A stretch of DNA of 64,000 nt, from NCBI RefSeq assembly GCF_003544915.1, contig NZ_CP032097.1, positions 2,170,001-2,234,000 on the forward strand. Reading direction: 5' to 3'. The translations under genes were made by a program, and so were the position numbers. The notes under the pieces are model-generated. The model had not been told where the DNA came from. It made no database searches and saw only the letters and a list, made by a program, of their open reading frames with translations. Positions 39,557-46,903 of the stretch are shown one piece after another (position 1 is the first letter of the stretch; the number at the start of each line of letters is the position of its first letter). The stretch comes from Arcobacter ellisii (GTDB lineage Bacteria > Campylobacterota > Campylobacteria > Campylobacterales > Arcobacteraceae).

Positions 39557-41788
39557 ATGTTTACATCAACTTTATCACATATTTTTACACTTCAAAACTT
39601 CCGATTTGCATTTGATGAAATATCATCAAATGCAACGGGTATAGATAATATGAGTTATCAAGAATTTAAAGAAGATTTTTCAAATCAAATAAAAGATTTA
39701 ATAAACTCTATACTTTCAGGTATTTATTCACCCGAACCTTTAAAAAAGATTGAAATTCAAAAAGAAGATAGTTTTGAAACAAGACCAATTGCATTAAGTT
39801 CCATAAAAGATAAATTGGTTCAAAGAGTTTTGTACAAAGCTTTAAATGATTATTTCGATGAACAATTTTCAAATAAATCATATGCATATAGAAAAAACAA
39901 ATCAACAATTACAGCAATAAATAGAGTTAGTCAGTTTATTCAAGAAGGAAATATTTATATTCTAAAAACAGATATTGATAACTTTTTTGAAACAATAAAT
40001 CATGAAAAATTATTGATGATTTTAGATAAACAAATATCAGATAGAAGTATTACTAGACTAATTTCTCTATTTTTACAAACTGGAGGATTTAAAAACTTAG
40101 ATTACCATGAGCATGAAGATGGTGTTCATCAAGGGGATATTTTATCACCACTTCTTTCAAATATCTATCTTGATTTAATGGACCAATGGCTAGAAAAAAA
40201 TGAAATTTTGTTTGTAAGATATGCTGATGATTTTGTAATTTTAAATAAAAATGAAACTCAACTAAAAACTATACAAGAAAATTTAGAAATATTCTTATCT
40301 ACATTAGATTTAAAACTAGGAAATGATAAAACCTACTTTAGCACTATTCAAGATGGTTTTGAGTTTTTAGGTATTCATTTTAAAGGAAAACAAAAAATAG
40401 TTGATAATGAAAGATTCCAAAAAACTCTTTCAAAACTTCATAAATTGAGTAAATCAAAATCATCATTGGTAAAATACACAAAAGATTTAAACGCTTATTT
40501 ATTTGCAATAAAAAACTATTATCTAAAAATCATTGAAAAAAACTCTACACAATACTCTCTTTTAGAACAACATCTAATAGATTCAATTTCATATAAAGTC
40601 TATATTTGTAAACAAAACAAAGAGATAAAAACAAAAAAAGAGTTTAAAATAATTTTATCTCAAATTAAATTAGATACTATTTTTGATATTGAAATTATCC
40701 AAGATAAAATTGAATTAATAATTGCAAAAGCCTATGAACAATATCTTTCAAATAAATCATATAAAGATAGTAAAACAAAAATAGATAAGAAAAAAAATGA
40801 ATATGCAAAAAAATTTGCAAACGATTCTACTTTACATATAAACAGTTTTGGTTTAAATTTAGGTATTAGTAAAAATAAATTTGTAGTAAAAGAGTATGGA
40901 AAAGTAAAAATGACTTTTCCATTTGAGAAAATTTCAAGAATCATATTAGAAGGGGAAGGAATTTCACTTTCAACAGATGTTATTAAAAAATCCGTTGAAA
41001 ACAATATCACAATAGATTTCTTAAATAAAAATGCCATTTCCTATGCTTCTTTGATAACATACAAAGCTGCAACAACACAAAATATTCAAAAACAATCTAT
41101 GATTTTAAACTCTAAAATACATTTGCACCTTGCAAAAGCATTTATTCAAGGCAAAGCAAAAAATCAAATCAATTATATAAAATATCTAAACAAATATCAT
41201 AAACTATTAGAATCAAATATTTTAAATATGGAAAAACTCCATAAAAATATCAAAAAAGCTTCTACAATAGATGAAATTATGGGATATGAAGGCTCAATTT
41301 CTGTTGTATATTGGAATAGTATAAAACTAATTCTTGAAGTTCCATTTGAAGCAAGAGTTACTTTTGGAGCAAAAGATATTGTAAATAGTTCATTAAATTA
41401 TGCCTATGCAATATTATATGGAAAAGTACAACATTGTTTAGTTCATGCAGGACTTAGTCTAAATATCTCATTTTTACATGCAATAGATGAACAAAAACCA
41501 ACTTTAGTTTATGATATGATAGAAGAGTTTAGGACATTTATAGTTGATAGAACTATATTTTCAATGTTAAACAAAAATGAGCCTATCAAACTAGACAAAG
41601 ATGGTTTATTAACAAAAAATTCAAAACAACTAATATCTAAAAACATCAAAGAAAAATTAGGAAGTTACACAATGTGGAAAAAAGAATCAATAAAAATTGA
41701 AAATATTATCCAAACTCAGTGTCACAAACTAGCAAAATCTATTGATGAAAACAAAGCAAATTATAAACCTTTTATAGGAAAATATTGA
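39557..41788 (+). CDS. Reverse transcriptase-Cas1 fusion
   Basis: 743 residues. The N-terminal half (about 20-330) is a group II intron-like reverse transcriptase: RPIALSSIKDKLVQR, ILKTDIDNFFETI, GVHQGDILSPLLSNIYL and the catalytic YADD at 222-225. Cas1 begins near residue 425 (INSFGLNLGISKN) and has the catalytic Glu in IMGYEGSISVVYW and the His/acid residues in HAIDEQKPTLVYDMIEEF. Such fusions can acquire spacers from RNA. No Cas6 domain precedes the RT, unlike the Marinomonas-type Cas6-RT-Cas1. Followed by cas2 with four-base overlap. Confidence 0.95.
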   Translation: MFTSTLSHIFTLQNFRFAFDEISSNATGIDNMSYQEFKEDFSNQIKDLINSILSGIYSPEPLKKIEIQKEDSFETRPIALSSIKDKLVQRVLYKALNDYFDEQFSNKSYAYRKNKSTITAINRVSQFIQEGNIYILKTDIDNFFETINHEKLLMILDKQISDRSITRLISLFLQTGGFKNLDYHEHEDGVHQGDILSPLLSNIYLDLMDQWLEKNEILFVRYADDFVILNKNETQLKTIQENLEIFLSTLDLKLGNDKTYFSTIQDGFEFLGIHFKGKQKIVDNERFQKTLSKLHKLSKSKSSLVKYTKDLNAYLFAIKNYYLKIIEKNSTQYSLLEQHLIDSISYKVYICKQNKEIKTKKEFKIILSQIKLDTIFDIEIIQDKIELIIAKAYEQYLSNKSYKDSKTKIDKKKNEYAKKFANDSTLHINSFGLNLGISKNKFVVKEYGKVKMTFPFEKISRIILEGEGISLSTDVIKKSVENNITIDFLNKNAISYASLITYKAATTQNIQKQSMILNSKIHLHLAKAFIQGKAKNQINYIKYLNKYHKLLESNILNMEKLHKNIKKASTIDEIMGYEGSISVVYWNSIKLILEVPFEARVTFGAKDIVNSSLNYAYAILYGKVQHCLVHAGLSLNISFLHAIDEQKPTLVYDMIEEFRTFIVDRTIFSMLNKNEPIKLDKDGLLTKNSKQLISKNIKEKLGSYTMWKKESIKIENIIQTQCHKLAKSIDENKANYKPFIGKY

Positions 41789-42063
41789 TGAACTTTATAA
41801 TAACTTATGATATTCAAAATGATAAGCGAAGAAAAAAAATTTCTGATGAACTTGAAGCTTTTGGAATTAGAGTAAATTATTCAGTATTTGAGTGTGAATT
41901 AAATAAAACAAAACTAAAAAGACTAAGACTAAAATTAGAAGAAATTATTGATAAAAAAGAAGATAGTTTAAGATTTTATCATATATGCCAAAGTTGTATT
42001 CCAAAATCTTTTGAAATATGTGATAAAGCTGATATTTTTGAATCTCAAGAGCTTTTTATTTGA
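41785..42063 (+). CDS. cas2: CRISPR adaptation protein Cas2
   Basis: 92 residues of the ferredoxin-like Cas2 fold: MNFIITYDIQNDKRRKKISDELEAFG with the metal-binding Asp after a beta strand, then RVNYSVFECEL and a C-terminal region with two CxxC-like cysteines. It forms the integrase complex with the Cas1 part of the preceding protein. Last gene of the cas operon, ending at the CRISPR leader. Confidence 0.94.
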   Translation: MMNFIITYDIQNDKRRKKISDELEAFGIRVNYSVFECELNKTKLKRLRLKLEEIIDKKEDSLRFYHICQSCIPKSFEICDKADIFESQELFI

Positions 42064-42477
42064 TTTAAAAAAAGAAAAATCGATTTGAGAACTTTTTTAG
42101 CCCATTTTATGGCTCTTTTAGTTAAAATCACTTAATTAAAGTTAGCAAAATAGGTTTAATGAAAATCTATCTTTTGAGATTTGCGAACTTTTATTTTTGA
42201 TTAAGTTTAAAAGAGCCATATTTGTGCTCTTTATAAACTTATAATTTTATAAAAAATAGAAAATCTCAACTTTTCAAAAAATCAAAAAAAGGTTTGCGAA
42301 CTTTTTTCTTATTTAAAATGCCTAAAATAGGAGATATTTAAAAATTTATTGTCAAAATGATGAAGTTGTATTTTAAAAAAGGATATACTTTTGCGAACTT
42401 TTTACAAAGATTGATAAAATGAGAGTTTGAAAGATTTTGATTAAATTTTAAATTTTTAAATAGCCCATTTTATGGCT
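42064..42477 (+). promoter_or_regulatory. CRISPR leader with repeated motifs
   Basis: 414 gene-free bases between cas2 and the first repeat. The motif TTGCGAACTTTT (first copy TTGAGAACTTTT) recurs at 42085, 42181, 42294 and 42391, roughly every 100 bases. The 17-bp leader end TAGCCCATTTTATGGCT directly abuts the first repeat (42461-42477) and is also present at 42098-42114 without a repeat behind it. A 7-bp stem AAAGAGC/GCTCTTT spans 42210-42232 and may end cas transcription. The leader's position at this end fits the worn terminal repeat at the far end of the array. Confidence 0.75.
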
Positions 42478-44170
42478 GAAAACCTCTCTCCAAGAGAGGT
42501 AGTTATTTTGAGACATAAATTCTAAATTTTGCATTTCAATCCTTTTGAAAACCTCTCTCCAAGAGAGGTAGTTATTTTGAGACATAGGTCTGCATTTTTT
42601 TGATTTTTTTTTATTTTCATTTTGAAAACCTCTCTCCAAGAGAGGTAGTTATTTTGAGACACTTGCAGCGTGCTGAGTTAAGTTAATTGTTTTTGAGAAA
42701 ACCTCTCTCCAAGAGAGGTAGTTATTTTGAGACTTTTTAATGATTTTATGAAAATAGGTTTTCTATTTTGAAAACCTCTCTCCAAGAGAGGTAGTTATTT
42801 TGAGACATTATTACAGTCTTAATTCCCCTTTTCCAAAAGTTAGGAAAACCTCTCTCCAAGAGAGGTAGTTATTTTGAGACAAATTTCTCCTGCAAATTGT
42901 TTTTGAAATTCTAATAAGAAAACCTCTCTCCAAGAGAGGTAGTTATTTTGAGACAATATACTCCTCATCCATTGTCCCATCATTTTTGTGAGGAAAACCT
43001 CTCTCCAAGAGAGGTAGTTATTTTGAGACATCCGTGAAAATGAAACAATAGTTCTTTATCTTTTGAAAACCTCTCTCCAAGAGAGGTAGTTATTTTGAGA
43101 CAATTAGGGCATTTTTCTTCCATTTGCCAGATAAAAATTAGAAAACCTCTCTCCAAGAGAGGTAGTTATTTTGAGACCATAACCTTTCGGCTACTGTATC
43201 TTCACCATATGAAAACCTCTCTCCAAGAGAGGTAGTTATTTTGAGACATTAATGCTTCTCCCCATATTCCTACAGAAGAAGTTTGAAAACCTCTCTCCAA
43301 GAGAGGTAGTTATTTTGAGACTCTTTTATTAAAGAAATAGTTTCTGTTAAAAAATCGAAAACCTCTCTCCAAGAGAGGTAGTTATTTTGAGACAAATCTC
43401 CACTGCAACAATATTATTTTCTGCTTCGAAAACCTCTCTCCAAGAGAGGTAGTTATTTTGAGACATCTTGTGCTTCTTCGTTAGCTGTTTTTATAGAGAA
43501 AACCTCTCTCCAAGAGAGGTAGTTATTTTGAGACATTACTACAGAAACAGCCAAAAGAGGAAAAGAAACAGAAAACCTCTCTCCAAGAGAGGTAGTTATT
43601 TTGAGACAACCAATTGCGATTCTTTTTTCATCTTCCGTTAAGAAAACCTCTCTCCAAGAGAGGTAGTTATTTTGAGACAAGTTTGTGCAGCAGCAACTGG
43701 ACTATCCCATGAGAAAACCTCTCTCCAAGAGAGGTAGTTATTTTGAGACTGGTTTGGGTTATGACCTTGACCTTGGTTTGGGGAAAACCTCTCTCCAAGA
43801 GAGGTAGTTATTTTGAGACGATCAATTAGATGTTCTTCAACAAATTCATCAAATAGTTGAAAACCTCTCTCCAAGAGAGGTAGTTATTTTGAGACATTTG
43901 CAGAACCTATGTATAAGTCTGATTTTTTGTTGGAAAACCTCTCTCCAAGAGAGGTAGTTATTTTGAGACAAATAATCGCTTTTGCTCTTAATTTAGGTAA
44001 TTTATTTGAAAACCTCTCTCCAAGAGAGGTAGTTATTTTGAGACGAATACAACTTTGCAGTTTCAGCATAAGTGATCGTGTTGAAAACCTCTCTCCAAGA
44101 GAGGTAGTTGTTTTGAGACACAATAGGTAATCTTTTTTCATAAGCAAACATTATGAAAACCTCTCTTCAA
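42478..44170 (+). CRISPR. CRISPR array: 23 full repeats, 23 spacers, worn terminal repeat
   Basis: The repeat is 37 bases: it opens GAAAACCTCTCTCC, holds an internal hairpin ACCTCTC-tccaa-GAGAGGT and ends TAGTTATTTTGAGAC. Repeat starts are 42478, 42547, 42624, 42697, 42770, 42844, 42918, 42993, 43065, 43141, 43211, 43285, 43357, 43428, 43498, 43571, 43642, 43713, 43783, 43859, 43933, 44008 and 44083. Spacers are 32-40 bases. Repeat 23 carries one change (TAGTTG), and a decayed copy begins at 44155, marking the old end. The 3' eight bases TTTGAGAC resemble the type III crRNA handle ATTGAAAC, supporting plus-strand transcription from the leader beside cas2. Confidence 0.98.
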
Positions 44171-44185
44171 AGAAAGAAAAATTTA

Positions 44186-44203
44186 ACGAACTTATATTTT
44201 CGT
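44186..44203. promoter_or_regulatory. 18-bp palindromic operator (site 4), 57-aa/Card1 unit
   Basis: ACGAACTTATATTTTCGT, 16 bases after the last trace of the array and ten bases upstream of a -10-like TATATT (44214-44219). It is the same palindrome as those beside the WYL gene, 13 kb away, and precedes the 57-residue gene and the Card1-like gene. Confidence 0.72.
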
Positions 44204-44256
44204 TATAAAAATGTATATTTCCATTTTAGATTTATTTAAAAAAGGAAATATACATT

Positions 44257-44430
44257 ATGAAAATATTTTTAAATTTTGCAATTTTTATCATTTTGATTTA
44301 TTCTTCTATAAAATTACATAAGTATTTACTTAAAAAATATAATAGTTCACCATTTACTCTGTTTAATGTAGTTTTATTTTTTGGTTCATTTTTTATTACC
44401 TCTTTTTTAATCTATTTTTTTGAAAAATAA
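44257..44430 (+). CDS. 57-residue two-helix membrane protein
   Basis: A short gene with AAAAGGA eight bases before the ATG. The product has a hydrophobic helix at about 3-18 (FLNFAIFIILIYSSI), a short basic loop (KLHKYLLKKYNSS) and a second helix at about 34-54 (FNVVLFFGSFFITSFLIYF), ending FEK-stop. Its family is unknown to me. It has its own -10 hexamer and WYL-type operator, and the Card1-like nuclease gene follows 54 bases later on the same strand, so it is probably an accessory protein of the CRISPR defence. Confidence 0.65.
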   Translation: MKIFLNFAIFIILIYSSIKLHKYLLKKYNSSPFTLFNVVLFFGSFFITSFLIYFFEK

Positions 44431-44483
44431 AATAAATTCAAATATAAAAAAAGATAAAATGATATTATTTATTTAGGACTAAT

Positions 44484-45569
44484 ATGATTTTAATTTCACT
44501 TCTTGGTGTTCACGACTCTTCAATTTTCCCTATTCTTTTCGAATTTAAAGACAAAATCAAAAAACACATTATTATTCATGATGACTCAAAATATGAAAAA
44601 ACAATTATAAAAAAAGTGATTAATTCAGAAGAAGAGTTTAAAAATTTTTATTCTCTAAATTATCAAACTTTTTCAATTCAAATTGATGAAGATTCTTATG
44701 ATTCAATTATTTCTTGTTATAAAAAAATTGAAATTTATTCAAATAATGATTTTAAAAATATCTATTTTAATGCAACTGATGGTTTGGTATCTTCTTCGAT
44801 AATTCTTTCAGATAAACTTCTTGACAATGGTGCAAGTGTTATAGCTTATGATATTTTTGATAATGGTTTTAATCTTGTGACAAAAAATTCAATGGAAAAA
44901 AGAAAAATCACTCAAAATATAGATATAAGAACTCACTTAATGCTAAAAGGATATAAGATTGTTTTCACTGGAGCTAAAATTGAAGCAGTTAAGAGAAAAA
45001 ATCATATATTAAAAATTTGTGAAAATATAGATCTATTACATGAATTTGCAAATAAAATCCAAAATCAAAGTATCGAAAAAATAAATGGTTTTGATGGATT
45101 AAAAAGTTTAATCTCTCAAATAGATAAACTTGATGATAAACCTTTTATTCAAGGTGGAATTTTTGAAGAATATATTTATTGGCTGATTGAAGATAACTTC
45201 GATTTTGACCAAGTTATGTTTAATGTAAAAGTGGAATTTGAAGAAAATGTTTTCAATGAATTTGATGTTTTGATGATTAAAGATAATCATTTACATGTAA
45301 TAGAGTGTAAATTAAAAAAATTTGTTGAAGGTGAAAATTTTGTATATAAACTAGATTCTGTTGTAGATTATTTAGATGATGATGGCAAAGGAATGATTTT
45401 AGTTATTGGTGGAGAAAATGATAAAATCACAACAAAAGGTAATCTAAAAAGAGCTTTTTCTTTAGGCACAAAAGCACGAGCGAGAAGTGCAGATATTTTG
45501 ATACACCATGCAAAAACTTTTAACAAAAATGAATTTTTAGACAATATTCAAAAACATTTTTTTAGTTGA
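44484..45569 (+). CDS. Card1/Can2-like CARF nuclease (DUF1887 type)
   Basis: 361 residues. The N-terminal half is CARF-like: ISLLGVHDSSIFPILFEFKD, then IYFNATDGLVSSSIILSDKLL as the ligand-site glycine/Thr region and IDIRTHLMLKGYKI. The C-terminal half is a PD-(D/E)xK nuclease: FEEYIYWLIED, Asp261 in NEFDVLMIKD and Glu274-x-Lys276 in VIECKLKK. Card1/Can2 proteins cut DNA and/or RNA when bound to cA4. No HEPN R-x4-H motif is present. It is the second gene of the unit led by the 57-aa protein. A tail GGENDKITTKGNLKRAFSLG resembles family members. Confidence 0.83.
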   Translation: MILISLLGVHDSSIFPILFEFKDKIKKHIIIHDDSKYEKTIIKKVINSEEEFKNFYSLNYQTFSIQIDEDSYDSIISCYKKIEIYSNNDFKNIYFNATDGLVSSSIILSDKLLDNGASVIAYDIFDNGFNLVTKNSMEKRKITQNIDIRTHLMLKGYKIVFTGAKIEAVKRKNHILKICENIDLLHEFANKIQNQSIEKINGFDGLKSLISQIDKLDDKPFIQGGIFEEYIYWLIEDNFDFDQVMFNVKVEFEENVFNEFDVLMIKDNHLHVIECKLKKFVEGENFVYKLDSVVDYLDDDGKGMILVIGGENDKITTKGNLKRAFSLGTKARARSADILIHHAKTFNKNEFLDNIQKHFFS

Positions 45570-45904
45570 TTTAATAATTTCTTATAATTGGATTTCTTAA
45601 GACACATAAAATGATATTTGAGATTTAACTTTCTAATTATAAAACTTATATAATCTTTGCAGTACGCCTCACAATATTTCTTTGTCGTACTGCAAACCGT
45701 ACTGCTAAAATTTTAAGCTCAAATAAACTGCGATCTACTTGAATGAACTATTAATGTAAAATAAAGTTTTTTAAATTGATATAAATTTAATAAAATGTGT
45801 AAATATATAGCAATAAATAGGAATCCAATAAATTTTGTGAGTTTGATGATATATTTTGAAATTTTATTAATTTTTAATAAGTTTTTAAGTAAAATTATGG
45901 TATA
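45570..45904. other. Gene-free right edge of the island
   Basis: 335 AT-rich bases between the Card1-like gene and tRNA-Met. At 45661-45712 there is a cluster of GTACTGC/GTACGCC motifs (AGTACGCC, CGTACTGC, CGTACTGCTAAAA), echoing GTACTGC-tactG-GTACTGCTAAAA at about 28408-28432 on the left edge. A minus-strand frame of 64 codons at 45719-45913 runs into the tRNA and has no ribosome-binding site, so I do not call it. No integrase gene remains. Confidence 0.4.
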
Positions 45905-45919
45905 TGGTGTCAAGAGAGG
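45904..45919. repeat. Direct repeat in tRNA-Met 3' end (putative att site, right)
   Basis: ATGGTGTCAAGAGAGG, the CCA end, acceptor stem and start of the T-arm of tRNA-Met(CAT), identical to 28331-28346. The intact tRNA is at this end, as expected for an element that entered its 3' end and extends to lower coordinates. Confidence 0.6.
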
Positions 45920-45981
45920 GACTCGAACCCTCGACCTCCGGCTTATGAGACCAGCGCTCTAACCAGCTGAGCTACCTTGAC
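45905..45981 (-). tRNA. tRNA-Met (CAT), elongator type
   Basis: 77 bases including CCA. Acceptor stem GTCAAGG/TCTTGAC, anticodon loop CTCATAA giving CAT, T-loop TTCGAGT. A lysidine-modified tRNA-Ile2 also has anticodon CAT and cannot be fully excluded by eye. Its 3' end is the presumed attachment site of the island. Confidence 0.9.
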
Positions 45982-45988
45982 ACAAAAT

Positions 45989-46065
<77 letters not shown>

Positions 46066-46094
46066 ATTTATAAAAGAACTATTTAACTTTAAAA

Positions 46095-46171
46095 TGGAGC
46101 GGGAGACGAGACTCGAACTCGCGACAGTCTGCTTGGAAGGCAGAAGCTCTAGCCAACTGAGCTACTCCCGC
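46095..46171 (-). tRNA. tRNA-Gly (TCC)
   Basis: 77 bases including CCA. Acceptor stem GCGGGAG/CTCCCGC, anticodon stem TCTGC/GCAGA with loop CTTCCAA giving anticodon TCC. First in the minus-strand cluster Gly, fMet, Met. Confidence 0.96.
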
Positions 46172-46676
46172 ATATTTTAAACCTTTATCGTTAAAGGACT
46201 GGAATTATAATCGAAATATTATTAAAAAACACTTAATTGTTTCACTATTTCTAATGATGAGCACTATTTTTTAATAATCTTAAAAAAATAAACTCTTGTT
46301 TTATATCTCAGATTGAAAAAGTTTTTAGGTCGGCCTCATGAAGGACTCAAGCTTAAGTTCAATCCTCATTTTTACGATGTTTTTAAATTTCTCAGTACCG
46401 TTATAGTACCGCAAAAACCATACACTTCGTGAAATGGTTCTTCTTTTTTCATGATTCCGATAATAGGACTCAAAGATAGCCTAAAAATCATCATTTAAAG
46501 AGCTTTTTTCTTTTTTGCTACCGTAAATTATACTGTAAAAAATAAAAAGAACAATAACTAAATATTTTTATATATTTATTCAATAGCTATTAAAATATAA
46601 ATTAAACGATTAACAAGTTATCCAAACAGCTTTTTACTCATAAAAGAAATTTAAAGCCCATAAAATAGACTTCCCC
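46172..46676. other. Gene-free spacer with decayed sequence
   Basis: 505 bases with no supported gene. At 46398-46415 are two GTACCG-type motifs (CAGTACCG, AGTACCGC) like those at the island edges. Around 46325-46365 a minus-strand frame, KFKNIVKMRIELKLESFMRPT-stop when read from GTACTGAG, looks like the eroded tail of a recombinase or similar protein. The tRNA-Gly promoter must also lie in the first 100 bases. The remainder shows nothing I can name. Confidence 0.35.
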
Positions 46677-46875
46677 AGTTATCTTAGTTATCCAAGTGAA
46701 TATTTATCTATAAATTTAACTAATTGGTTAAATTCTGGAACTATCTCTTTTAATTTTAATATTTTATCTTCACAAACTAATAACTCTTCAATTTTTTGAT
46801 TTAATTCATTTATATCAAAATTAGTAGAACTTGTAACTGTCATAGATTCATTTCATACTTTGTTTTTTGGTCACT
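46677..46875 (-). pseudogene. Partial copy of the pglF 3' end
   Basis: These 199 bases are about 90% identical to 48205-48397, the 3' end of the pglF-like gene, in the same orientation. On the minus strand the copy still encodes the C-terminus and continues to PEFNQLVKFIDKYSLG-stop. It has no start and lacks the catalytic domain. It lies on the far side of the ATPase gene, so the two copies bracket that gene. Confidence 0.8.
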
Positions 46876-46903
46876 GTTCTCAAACGAAGTGTTAACTAAA
46901 ATA

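Noticed and set aside
39557-40600. Possible Cas6 domain at the N-terminus of the RT-Cas1 protein
   Set aside because: The reverse transcriptase begins within the first 25 residues; there is no room for a Cas6 fold.
42210-42232. Hairpin in the CRISPR leader as a firm terminator of the cas operon
   Set aside because: The 7-bp stem is not followed by a T-run, so I only mention it within the leader.
42448-44147. Several frames across the CRISPR array with repeated peptide SQNNYLSWREVFS or LKITTSLGERFS
   Set aside because: They are translations of the 37-base repeat and spacers, not genes.
44484-45569. Considered as a Csx1/Csm6 HEPN RNase
   Set aside because: No R-x4-H motif; instead there is D261 and E274-x-K276 of a PD-(D/E)xK nuclease.
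45719-45913. A 64-codon minus-strand frame overlapping the tRNA-Met 3' end
   Set aside because: No ribosome-binding site, hydrophobic low-complexity translation, and it runs into the tRNA.
46172-46676. Small genes in the gap after tRNA-Gly
   Set aside because: Short frames only, with frequent stops and no ribosome-binding sites; better explained as decayed integration debris.
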